Source: Spirochaetaceae bacterium (GTDB taxonomy: Bacteria; Spirochaetota; Spirochaetia; DSM-27196; SKKC01). Taken from it: a stretch of 7,646 nt of DNA. The stretch spans positions 1 to 7,646 of the forward strand of contig PWGF01000192.1 in NCBI GenBank assembly GCA_003554375.1, read 5' to 3'. Positions 1 through 5,876 of this stretch are shown piece by piece. The notes below the pieces were generated by a model. That model was not told the origin of the DNA, did no database searches, and was given only the letters and a program-made list of their open reading frames with translations. Numbering within the stretch: position 1 is the first letter of the stretch; the number at the start of each line of letters is the position of its first letter. The position numbers were made by a program, and so were the translations under genes.

Positions 1-480
1 CAACCACCCGACGGAACGCTTACCGTCAGCGTTTCCGGAGATGCGGACGACTTTGCCGTTCTCTGTCAGGAAGAGCAGGAAGAGAACGAAGGCAACGAGG
101 CCCAGCCGATTTTCAGCTTCCGCGTCTACGAAGCGGGAGCGGAACCGCCCTCGGCGGCCCCGATAGCAGCTGCCTCCCGGAGCATAGACAGTGACGACGA
201 CCATATAGACGTGTCGGAGACCGCCCGGGTATACGACGGCGACTTTGAAGGGCCGGGAGAGGAGACGTGGATCGGGACGGGCGGAAACGAATATGATGTC
301 CATACCTCGGTGAAGTGTTCTATCGAGAAAGGATCTGTCCGCTCAGCTCGAAGGGATACGGAACTGTCCGCCGATTACGTTGAAGGCCCGGAACCGTTAA
401 CTTACGAACAGAACGGCGATGTCGAGCTGGAAACCATCTACCCAGAGGATTACGAGAACGGAAACGAATTTGGAACCTGA
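1..480 (+). CDS. C-terminal part of an unrecognised acidic protein
   Basis: The frame is open from the first base to a TGA at 478-480, giving 159 residues with the start outside the window. The protein is strongly acidic (runs such as QEEQEENEGNE and DSDDDHIDV) and has few hydrophobic stretches, with no membrane segment or signal visible in this part. The first 40 or so residues look like alternating beta strands (TLTVSVSGD, FSFRVYEAG), followed by a Pro/Ala/Ser-rich linker and an acidic C-terminal region with Tyr and Gly. I recognise no family motif and give no function. High acidity could fit a soluble or secreted protein of a salt-adapted bacterium, but that is inference. The next gene on the same strand begins 99 bp downstream, so the two could be co-transcribed. 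Confidence 0.75.
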   Translation, partial: QPPDGTLTVSVSGDADDFAVLCQEEQEENEGNEAQPIFSFRVYEAGAEPPSAAPIAAASRSIDSDDDHIDVSETARVYDGDFEGPGEETWIGTGGNEYDVHTSVKCSIEKGSVRSARRDTELSADYVEGPEPLTYEQNGDVELETIYPEDYENGNEFGT

Positions 481-566
481 CGCGGAGTCTGCAGCCGCCG
501 GCTACGGCCCGTTCAACTACAAGAGGTTCAGCCGGGCGCGGACCGGTTCGGCAGGAGTAACATGCC

Positions 567-572
567 GGAGGA
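567..572 (+). promoter_or_regulatory. ribosome binding site deciding the start at 580
   Basis: GGAGGA lies 7 bases before the ATG at 580 and overlaps codons that would belong to the protein if the ATG at 562 were used. This favours 580 as the start. Confidence 0.6.
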
Positions 573-579
573 ATCTTTT

Positions 580-909
580 ATGAGTGATTCGAAGTCTCAG
601 GAGAGCTCCCGAAACTTCGAGAGCAGTCGCCATGGAGCCCGACAGCATCCTAACGGCACGGCGAGCGGCCCCGGTCGATCAGATCAGGAGTCGCAGCCTA
701 GCGACCAGGAGCCGCAAGCGGGAGAAGACGTGGATCTCACATCGGCACCCGTAATGTTTGTGAGCGCCGAGATTCGCTGCTGGGACGGGCATTCACCTCT
801 TTCTCGTATTCCGCCGGATGGCGATTCACCGGTCTATTTCCTGACGCGTGCTGAGAAGGAGGAGCAACAACAAACAGAACCAGATGGGGAATCGGCGAGT
901 GGAAAGTGA
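580..909 (+). CDS. small Ser/Gln-rich hypothetical protein
   Basis: A 109-codon frame. I prefer the ATG at 580 to the in-frame ATG at 562 because GGAGGA at 567-572 sits 7 bases before it; the upstream ATG has only a poorly spaced AGGAG. Residues 1-50 are a low-complexity, probably disordered region rich in Ser, Gln, Glu, Gly and Pro. Residues 51-93 have more ordered character (LTSAPVMFVSAEIRCWDGHS, then a DSPVYFL strand), and the end is again polar (EEQQQTEPDGES). No known family is recognised. Its stop is 17 bp from the stop of the convergent AlkD-like gene. The good ribosome site and ordered centre argue that it is real, but an uncharacterised short protein of this composition remains uncertain. 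Confidence 0.55.
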   Translation: MSDSKSQESSRNFESSRHGARQHPNGTASGPGRSDQESQPSDQEPQAGEDVDLTSAPVMFVSAEIRCWDGHSPLSRIPPDGDSPVYFLTRAEKEEQQQTEPDGESASGK

Positions 910-926
910 GGCCCCCAGGCCCTCGG

Positions 927-1673
927 TCACACCTCGCCCCGCAAATACCCCTTCCGGAGCTCCTCCGGGAAGCGCTCGATCGCGTAGCGCAGCATCACCC
1001 GCGGCATGCGCGCATGGTTGCGCCGCAGAAACGCCTCCACCGTCTCCCGATCTCGCTTGGCACTCTCTCGAAGCATCCAACCGCACGCTTTAGCCACCAG
1101 ATCATGTTCCGCCCGGCCTGCCGCCTCCGAGCGATCGAGCAGGTACTCCACAAGTCGTAGTGTCTCTCCGAGCTCACCCTGCTTCACGAAGTGGAACGTC
1201 GCCATCACCGCAATACGCCGTTCCCAGAGAACCGGTGACGCGGCAAGCTCACCCAGCACCGTTCGCTCACGCTCCCACAGGTGCGCACCAACAATATGTG
1301 GCGCCGAGGAATCGACCAGATCCCAATTGTTTACCGCACTCGTGTTATCCAAATAGAGCCGGAACAGCTGCTCCCGGGTATCGGCGTTGCCCCGGCGAAA
1401 CTGTTCCACCATGACCAGAAGCGCAAGCAGACGCTCTTCGTGATAGCTCGACTGGAGAAGCATCTCAACTGTTTCCAAGGCAACACTTCGATGCTTCTTG
1501 GCCAGCTTTCGCAGCTGTGGAACCCGGATCCCTCGGAACCGGTCCCCCTCACCGTACTCCCCCGCGCCGGTTTTGAAAAAGCGCGCAGCCTTGGCCGCTT
1601 CACGCTCATCACCGCACCGCTCGAGCTCCGCCTGTAACTCCTCTGCACGTGCCGTTCCGCTCATATCCGGCAT
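927..1673 (-). CDS. AlkD-like DNA alkylation repair protein
   Basis: This HEAT-like-repeat protein belongs to the DNA alkylation repair family, whose studied member AlkD excises N3- and N7-alkylated purines. From the ATG at 1673 it has 248 residues, a usual length. Visible family blocks are RFFKTGAGEYGEGDRF (31-46), YHEERLLALLVM, NNWDLVDSSA (115-124), LWERRIAVMATFHF, GWMLRESAKRD and RMPRVMLRYAIE. In B. cereus AlkD the DNA-contacting residues are Trp109, Asp113, Arg148 and Trp187; the matching residues here appear to be W117, D121, R152/153 and W199, so the active site looks intact. The frame extends upstream to a TTG at 1700, but ATG 1673, preceded by a G-rich GGGGCGG, or ATG 1664 are more likely starts. 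It converges with the small gene ending at 909; an imperfect dyad (906-930) spans the gap without a T-run. Expression regulation is not evident. Confidence 0.93.
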   Translation of the reverse strand: MPDMSGTARAEELQAELERCGDEREAAKAARFFKTGAGEYGEGDRFRGIRVPQLRKLAKKHRSVALETVEMLLQSSYHEERLLALLVMVEQFRRGNADTREQLFRLYLDNTSAVNNWDLVDSSAPHIVGAHLWERERTVLGELAASPVLWERRIAVMATFHFVKQGELGETLRLVEYLLDRSEAAGRAEHDLVAKACGWMLRESAKRDRETVEAFLRRNHARMPRVMLRYAIERFPEELRKGYLRGEV

Positions 1674-1781
1674 GATACCGCCCCACGGCACGGTATTCAA
1701 AGCAAGGCCAACGACAAGCCGTAAGTTCTACCATTCGGGCAGCTTTGTCTCGGGGTCCTGGAAGGCAAAGCCACTTTGTAG

Positions 1782-1799
1782 TATATAACCCAAAGGAGA
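1782..1799 (+). promoter_or_regulatory. AT-rich TATATAA box and ribosome site before the acetyltransferase remnant
   Basis: TATATAA (1782-1788) stands out in GC-rich DNA and resembles a -10 box; CTGGAA at 1758-1763 is a weak candidate -35 at 18-bp spacing. AAAGGAGA (1792-1799) is a good ribosome site 6 bases before the ATG at 1806. The box and ribosome site are so close that a transcript from this box would have a very short leader, so the promoter call is weak while the ribosome site is convincing. Confidence 0.4.
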
Positions 1800-1805
1800 A
1801 GACCG

Positions 1806-1937
1806 ATGCCCACGGAATGGCAGAAAATGACAAGCGGGGAGCTCTACGATCCTCGTGACCCCGAGCTCGTCCAGGCACGGAACCGTGCGCGCAACCTCTG
1901 CCACGAGCTCAACGCTACCGGCGAAACCCATCTCTAA
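1806..1937 (+). pseudogene. truncated maltose/sugar O-acetyltransferase (Mac domain remnant)
   Basis: Forty-three codons beginning MPTEWQKMTSGELYDPRDPE and continuing LVQARNRARNLCHELNATGE. This matches the N-terminal Mac domain of Maa/NodL/LacA-type acetyltransferases, whose hallmark is KMxxGELYDxxDPELxxxRxxAxxLCxxxN. These enzymes use acetyl-CoA to acetylate sugars, but the catalytic left-handed beta-helix of hexapeptide repeats (roughly 130 further residues) is missing. The frame stops at TAA 1935-1937, and the sequence after it is another gene rather than a frameshifted continuation. It has a good ribosome site (AAAGGAGA) and its stop overlaps the ATG of the next gene as TAATG. It therefore cannot be an active acetyltransferase. 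It may now serve as a leader peptide coupling translation to the hydrolase, or simply be the scar of a deletion. Confidence 0.8.
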
Positions 1938-2524
1938 TGGACCACGCCGCGCTCAACTCGGCTATCACCCAAAAGGCCCAGGAGACCGACTTCAGCGGGG
2001 TCGTCTCGATATCCCGGAAAGGCCGGCGCATCTGCAACGCCGCCTTCGGCTTTCGCGACCGCAAGAATAGCCTGCCGAACACCCCGGAAACCCTCTTCGG
2101 CATCGCTTCCGGAACCAAGCTCTTCACCGCGCTCGGCATAGGAGCGCTCATTGCCGCCGGCAAGCTCTCGCTCGACACGCGCGTCAAAGAGCTCGAAGTC
2201 CGGAACGCCGGCTACGTGGACCCAGACGCCACCATACGGCAGCTCCTCAATCACACCTCCGGGATCTTCGACTACCTCGATGAGGAAGCAGTCGAGGACT
2301 TCGACGCCTTTCGCGTGGCCATTCCATGGTCGGACCTTCAAACGCCGTCGGACTACTTCCCGCTCTTCAAGGACCAGCCAATGAAGTTTCCTCCCGGCCG
2401 GCGATACTCATACTCCAACGGCGGATACGTCTTCCTCGGCATTCTGATCGAAGAGCTCAGCGGCCGGCTCCACCGCGAGTTCATGCACGAGCACGTCCTC
2501 GCCAAAACGCTCATGCCCAACTGA
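1937..2524 (+). pseudogene. C-terminally truncated beta-lactamase-family serine hydrolase
   Basis: A 195-codon frame of the class C beta-lactamase/penicillin-binding-protein fold family (PF00144), members of which cleave beta-lactams, D-peptides or esters through an acyl-serine. Visible motifs are the nucleophile box S58-G-T-K61 within FGIASGTKLF, LLNHTSGIFDY (105-112; a family signature), PPGRRYSYSNGGYVFLG with the second motif Y159-S-N161, and the helix ILIEELSG. The family normally needs about 330 residues and a third motif (KTG or HxG) on a C-terminal strand. Here the protein stops right after HVLAKTLMPN, where family members continue with a Gly-Met...Thr-Gly-Tyr type segment. No other frame downstream restores it. 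The ATG overlaps the upstream stop (TAATG) and has no ribosome site of its own, so translation is probably coupled. I expect no enzyme activity. Confidence 0.82.
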
Positions 2525-3440
2525 TCCGCACTCGGCCGGGCCGCCCCAGTCCCGGCCTCCATAACACCCATGTCACGCCGACCAGCTCAATCTCCTGGGC
2601 GCGTCCGCGCGCGCAAGCGCCCCCAGCCCCGGAGCCGGGCCCCGGCTCCGCCGGCGCCCGCCGGACACCCGAGCGCCGCTTGCGCCCCCGGACCGCGCTA
2701 CTCCGGGCTCCATCGCCCGGGCGCGGCGTGACGCGCTTCGCGCCCCTCCGTATCGCTCGCGCAAGAGGAAGAGAGCGCACCCTCTCAGCATACTCTTTGT
2801 ACCCTTGAAGCTCCGCCAATAGCGCCCTGTCCTCCCACGCCGTGCGGAGGATATAGGCAACTGCAACCAAGCCGCCGGGGATGAGTGCAACCCACGATCC
2901 CAGAGCCAACGGGGTAGCCAGCATAGCCAGTATGCCGCCCGTGTACCCCGGATGACGCACGTACCGATATGGTCCCGCGGCTGCAACGTGATGCCCGCGA
3001 TCGTTCTGTATGCGGACCGTCGAGGAGAAAAACCTATTGGATGCCATCGCCCATGTTGTCACGAACGATCCGAGGACGAAGACGGCGAGCGCCGCCATCT
3101 GCGCGCTCGGCGGGGAAACCTCCGACCATCCAAACCGAACGTCCAGGCCCGCTATCGCCCATGTGCACACCGGCCCCACGATCGCCACGAAGATCGCCAG
3201 GGGAACATCCCACCCTTTCGTTCCCTCCTGGAGCTCCGACCGTTCCGCCCGGAGCGCCGGATCCATGACGAGGGCATTGGCCAACACGATGACAATCACT
3301 GCCGCCAAATAGCCCCAGGCCATTCCCCACGCAACCTCCCCTGAGGTCACAAACAGGAGGGCTCCGATGAGCGCGACGAAGACGAAGTTTTTGACCCACC
3401 ACCTCCGAACGCCGGCCGCTACTTCTTGCTTCCCTTCCAT
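2511..3440 (-). CDS. isoprenylcysteine carboxyl methyltransferase-family membrane protein with aberrant C-terminus
   Basis: An integral-membrane, SAM-dependent methyltransferase of the ICMT/PEMT-like family; the bacterial substrate is not predictable. Hydrophobic segments lie near residues 18-33, 42-58, 80-97, 114-132 and 168-195. The diagnostic core is present: GHHVAAAGPYRYVRHPGYTG (149-168) with the R-H-P-x-Y SAM-binding motif, then WEDRALLAELQGYKEYAERV (202-221). Family proteins normally end a few residues later in a motif like RYRLLPGxW. Here the frame instead runs on for 87 residues (223-309) of Arg/Gly/Ala/Pro-rich sequence coded by a GC-rich segment, and overlaps the end of the convergent hydrolase by 14 bp. 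A frameshift or rearrangement near 2774 is likely; the catalytic part could still be functional. The start ATG at 3440 has only a weak GAGAAG upstream. Confidence 0.82.
   Translation of the reverse strand: MEGKQEVAAGVRRWWVKNFVFVALIGALLFVTSGEVAWGMAWGYLAAVIVIVLANALVMDPALRAERSELQEGTKGWDVPLAIFVAIVGPVCTWAIAGLDVRFGWSEVSPPSAQMAALAVFVLGSFVTTWAMASNRFFSSTVRIQNDRGHHVAAAGPYRYVRHPGYTGGILAMLATPLALGSWVALIPGGLVAVAYILRTAWEDRALLAELQGYKEYAERVRSLPLARAIRRGAKRVTPRPGDGARSSAVRGRKRRSGVRRAPAEPGPGSGAGGACARGRAQEIELVGVTWVLWRPGLGRPGRVRISWA
2525..2774. other. GC-rich, hairpin-rich segment between two convergent damaged gene ends
   Basis: This stretch is far GC-richer than its surroundings (51 of 60 bases are G/C at 2641-2700 and 47 of 60 at 2701-2760). 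It contains several short dyads: GCGC-AA-GCGC at 2611-2620, the larger one at 2630-2650, and GCGC-TTC-GCGC at 2733-2743. Recognisable homology of the hydrolase stops at its left edge, and that of the methyltransferase stops at its right edge. On the minus strand it is nominally translated as the Arg/Gly/Ala-rich tail of the methyltransferase. No transposase, terminal repeat or target duplication is visible. It may be an inserted repeat, a rearrangement junction, or a bidirectional terminator region. Confidence 0.5.
2630..2650. repeat. perfect inverted repeat, 10-bp arms
   Basis: CGGAGCCGGG (2630-2639), one central C, then CCCGGCTCCG (2641-2650). Without a T-run on either side it is not a classical intrinsic terminator, though it would form a very stable structure at the convergent 3' ends. 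Confidence 0.7.
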
Positions 3441-3615
3441 TCCCGCACTTCTCTTTTCTCTCTGCCGTCCCAGCCTGTCTCCGGCTCAGTTTTCTATCTT
3501 GCCTCGAGCTTGCCTCTATCTTACCTCCAGCTCCGAGCGCCGCGGAAGCGAGGGGCCGGCACCCGGGCGCGTTACCGAGATGGCGGCGGCCCGCTGGGCG
3601 GACCGGCGGCCACGG
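3441..3615. other. intergenic, GC-rich on its right half
   Basis: No gene is supported here. The left half is pyrimidine-rich (TCTCTTTTCTCTCTGCC-like), placing purine-rich leader sequence upstream of the methyltransferase. The right half (about 3530-3615) is GC-rich and shares two short words with the GC-rich segment at 2525-2774 (CCGAGCGCCGC and CCCGGGCGCG). No clear terminator with a T-run is seen after the kinase gene. Confidence 0.4.
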
Positions 3616-5595
3616 TCACTCCTGCCCCAAGAGGTATCCCCAGAGCTCCTCGTCCGCCTCGCGTGTGAACCGCGAAAGGCCGGTATCATCCAGGGCTGTG
3701 AACTCGTTCAAGGGTATCGTAGCGTCGCTGTCGATGTCCCGCCGGCAACGTAGCCATGTGCTCTGGTAGAACGCGAGCTTCTTGCCGGGAGGAACTCCGA
3801 TATCGAGCAGCGCTCGGGCTCCCGACTGTAAGAGGCGAAGCTTGTTCGCGAGATCCTCTTCCGAGTCGATGCTCCAAACGCCCAGAAAGATTGGGCGTTG
3901 GGGATCGTTCACGTCGCCGTTGAACTCACCGCGCAGTAGCTCGTCCCGCGAGGCACCCAGATACGGCACGAAATCCAGATGCTCGGCGAGCTTCCGGTCG
4001 GTAGCGTAGAGCATTCCCGAGGAAGGGTTCAAAGTGAATATGATCACGTTTTCCACGGCCTGCCCATAGCTCTTGAGCATCGCGCCGCGTACGTCCTCCC
4101 GGCTCAAGATCTTCCCGATAGTGCTCCACCGCGAGCGCACGATTCGGGCGCTCTCCATGAGCCACTCCTTGATCGCCTGGTGCGTCGCCCGTAGCTCCTC
4201 TACCTCCGCGCCAAGCGATCCTTCCGGCGTGTCCCCCATGAGGTATGAGAAGACCGTTCGATAGATGTCGCGGATATTGTGATGCCGGCTAAAATGCAGA
4301 ATCACGTCGAAGAGGAAGATCTCGATCTTCCGCGTCTGCCAGACAAACGCGATCGCCTCTCGCCGTAAAAAATCCTCTCCGGAGCCACGATGCTCGTTCC
4401 GCGCGAGTTGCGATATTTCCGAGAAGCGTGACTCGAGTCGCTGGAACCACGGGTCGCTCTGCCATAGCGGCTTCTTGAGCCAGATCTTCCAGGTACAGCC
4501 GCGGTTGGGTCGCGCGCTGACCTCGATGTTCTCCGGTCCGAAGGTGCGAAAAATCTGCACCGTCCCCAGCCCCTCCCCTTCCTTTCGACTCTTCGTAGAG
4601 TGTCCGACGAAGGCGGGAGTTCCGTCCGGCCCTCTCCGGAGCTGCTCCTGCTTCATCCCGATCCCGTTGTCCCGGAATCGGACATAGGGAGCGCCGGCTT
4701 CCTCGCCGATCTTGATCTCCATTATTCCGTCTTCACGGCCCGAGGCGGCGATCGCTTCTAGCGAGTTGGCAACGATGTTCACAAACGCGCGGCCGAAACT
4801 AACGTAATTGCCTAAGACGACGAGGTGGGTGTTCTGGAGCTTCAGCCGCAGCTCACACTTGAGCGAGGAGCCGCCTACGTACGGCACGATCCGTTCCAGA
4901 ATGAGGTCGGTGATATTGACCTCATGAACGCGGCTCATCGAATCCCGGAAGGCGTTCAGGGTATTGACGAGGGAGGTGGTTTCCCGGTTGATATCCTCGA
5001 TAATCCGCCCGCAATTGTCGATGGATAGGGTGTCTACCAGATTGGCCAGAAAACGGATGGTCTTGCGCGCATCATGCCGAGTGCGCCCAATCTCTTCTCG
5101 GGAGGCTTCTCCGGCGTAGTCCCCTTTCCGAATGCGAGCTGATATCTCCTCTGCGTCGGCGGAGAGGTGGTAGAAAACAAGATTGCGATAGACCACCGTC
5201 TCGCCGAGCTGAAAGCCCTTGTTGAGGAAGAACTCGAGCGAATCAACCTGCTTCTCCCAAATGTAGAGATACACGGTGGAGTCACCCGGGATGGAGGAGA
5301 CAAGGCACTCGCCGAGCGCTGAGCCGATGCCGGAGCCGCGCACGAATGGGCTGGTTACCAGCTTGTAGATGAGATACAGGCCGCGCGACCGGTTGGAGTA
5401 GACGAGAATGTATCCCAGAATCTCCCCTTCCTGTACCCACGCAAAGCTATATTCATAGTCCTTCTCGATGTCCGCTTCCAGAATATAGGGGCTCGGTATC
5501 AGAAACGTATCGATGTCCAGAAGCGGGTTCCGCTCGATGGAGCGCTCGAGCTCCGGCGTCAGCGTCCGGATTGGGTTGTGCGTCTTGGAGTCCAT
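3616..5595 (-). CDS. GNAT acetyltransferase / histidine-kinase-like ATPase fusion protein
   Basis: A 659-residue cytoplasmic protein with no membrane segment (numbering from ATG 5595). Residues about 20-145 are a GNAT N-acetyltransferase: strands EILGYILVYSN and GLYLIYKLVT, then the acetyl-CoA loop SPFVRGSGIGSALGE (82-96). About 160-225 resembles a dimerisation/phospho-acceptor helix pair with H174 in EIGRTRHDARKTIRFLANL. About 245-375 is a GHKL ATPase: N-box FVNIVANSLEAI, G1 FRDNGIGM (D309), a lid with HSTKSRKEGEGLGTVQIF and the closing strand CTWKIWLKK. Residues about 380-659 match no domain I recognise. Acetyl transfer plus ATP-dependent phosphorylation or ATP-hydrolysis signalling is inferred. 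No receiver or output gene is adjacent, so it is an orphan. An upstream in-frame ATG at 5652 lacks a ribosome site; 5595, ahead of MDSKTHNPIRTL, is chosen but its ribosome site is also weak. Confidence 0.85.
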   Translation of the reverse strand: MDSKTHNPIRTLTPELERSIERNPLLDIDTFLIPSPYILEADIEKDYEYSFAWVQEGEILGYILVYSNRSRGLYLIYKLVTSPFVRGSGIGSALGECLVSSIPGDSTVYLYIWEKQVDSLEFFLNKGFQLGETVVYRNLVFYHLSADAEEISARIRKGDYAGEASREEIGRTRHDARKTIRFLANLVDTLSIDNCGRIIEDINRETTSLVNTLNAFRDSMSRVHEVNITDLILERIVPYVGGSSLKCELRLKLQNTHLVVLGNYVSFGRAFVNIVANSLEAIAASGREDGIMEIKIGEEAGAPYVRFRDNGIGMKQEQLRRGPDGTPAFVGHSTKSRKEGEGLGTVQIFRTFGPENIEVSARPNRGCTWKIWLKKPLWQSDPWFQRLESRFSEISQLARNEHRGSGEDFLRREAIAFVWQTRKIEIFLFDVILHFSRHHNIRDIYRTVFSYLMGDTPEGSLGAEVEELRATHQAIKEWLMESARIVRSRWSTIGKILSREDVRGAMLKSYGQAVENVIIFTLNPSSGMLYATDRKLAEHLDFVPYLGASRDELLRGEFNGDVNDPQRPIFLGVWSIDSEEDLANKLRLLQSGARALLDIGVPPGKKLAFYQSTWLRCRRDIDSDATIPLNEFTALDDTGLSRFTREADEELWGYLLGQE

Positions 5596-5697
5596 CCTAT
5601 TCACTGTAGCATATGGAACCGATTCATGTAACGAATTTGCCTGCGAAGGCATTTTGGTAGTACGCTAGGAGAGTGGGTGTATAAGAGCAGTATGGGG

Positions 5698-5707
5698 GGT
5701 TCGAACC
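5698..5707. repeat. 10-bp perfect palindrome GGTTCGAACC
   Basis: A fully self-complementary 10-mer in the divergent intergenic region, the right size for a dimeric regulator half-site pair. It may equally be chance. Confidence 0.45.
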
Positions 5708-5715
5708 ACAATGAA

Positions 5716-5738
5716 CCGGCAAGAACAGATGTTGCCGG
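5716..5738. repeat. inverted repeat CCGGCAA / TTGCCGG, 9-base loop
   Basis: Perfect 7-bp arms at 5716-5722 and 5732-5738, 8 bp from the palindrome at 5698-5707. There is no T-run after it on either strand, so an operator or RNA hairpin is more likely than a terminator. Confidence 0.5.
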
Positions 5739-5828
5739 CAAATGCAAGGAGCATCAGAAACCGCACCGTTGAATAGTCGGGCGGTCGAAACGGGTTACTC
5801 CGAGGTTCGGACGGGAAATTGAGCTCGT

Positions 5829-5850
5829 GCCGCCGCTGAAGCGCGGCGGC
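5829..5850. repeat. GC hairpin in the leader of the membrane-protein gene
   Basis: Arms GCCGCCGC (5829-5836) and GCGGCGGC (5843-5850) with loop TGAAGC, ending 12 bases before the ribosome site. As RNA it would be very stable just upstream of the translation start. Sequences of the form GCCGCCGCTGAAGCG...GGCGGCTACG also occur as dispersed intergenic palindromes in some bacteria, so it may be a genome repeat. Confidence 0.55.
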
Positions 5851-5862
5851 TACGGAATAAAC

Positions 5863-5870
5863 GAGGAGGT
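5863..5870 (+). promoter_or_regulatory. strong ribosome binding site for the gene at 5877
   Basis: GAGGAGGT lies 6 bases before ATG 5877 and is a near-perfect anti-Shine-Dalgarno match. It fixes the start and indicates a bacterial host. Confidence 0.85.
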
Positions 5871-5876
5871 GTTCCT

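Larger units (their letters stand above)
5596..5876. promoter_or_regulatory. divergent control region between the kinase fusion and the membrane-protein gene
   Basis: These 281 bp must hold the promoters of both diverging genes. The sequence shows a 10-bp palindrome, two hairpins (listed separately) and a strong ribosome site for the right-hand gene. A weak TTGAAT (5769-5774) could be a -35 for the right-hand gene, without a convincing -10. On the minus strand, TATGCT about 20 bp before ATG 5595 is a possible -10. The region 5653-5710 has a GGTTCGAACC core reminiscent of a tRNA T-loop, but no tRNA can be folded. Confidence 0.45.

Noticed and set aside
1674..1700. TTG-initiated extension of the AlkD-like protein
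   Set aside because: Weak start codon without a ribosome site; the family N-terminus begins after the ATGs at 1673 and 1664.
2326..2808. plus-strand open frame spanning the hydrolase end and the GC-rich segment
   Set aside because: Arg/Pro/Ala-rich product with no similarity to the missing hydrolase C-terminus. It exists because GC-rich DNA lacks stops.
5595..5652. 19-residue N-terminal extension of the kinase fusion from ATG 5652
   Set aside because: No ribosome site before 5652, and the extra residues add nothing resembling the GNAT domain; ATG 5595 is preferred although not strongly supported.
5641..5710. tRNA-like stretch (GGTAGTACGC and GGGTTCGAACC resembling D- and T-arms)
   Set aside because: The T-stem does not pair around the loop, no anticodon stem fits and no acceptor stem is found. 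The match is limited to a GGTTCGAACC palindrome.
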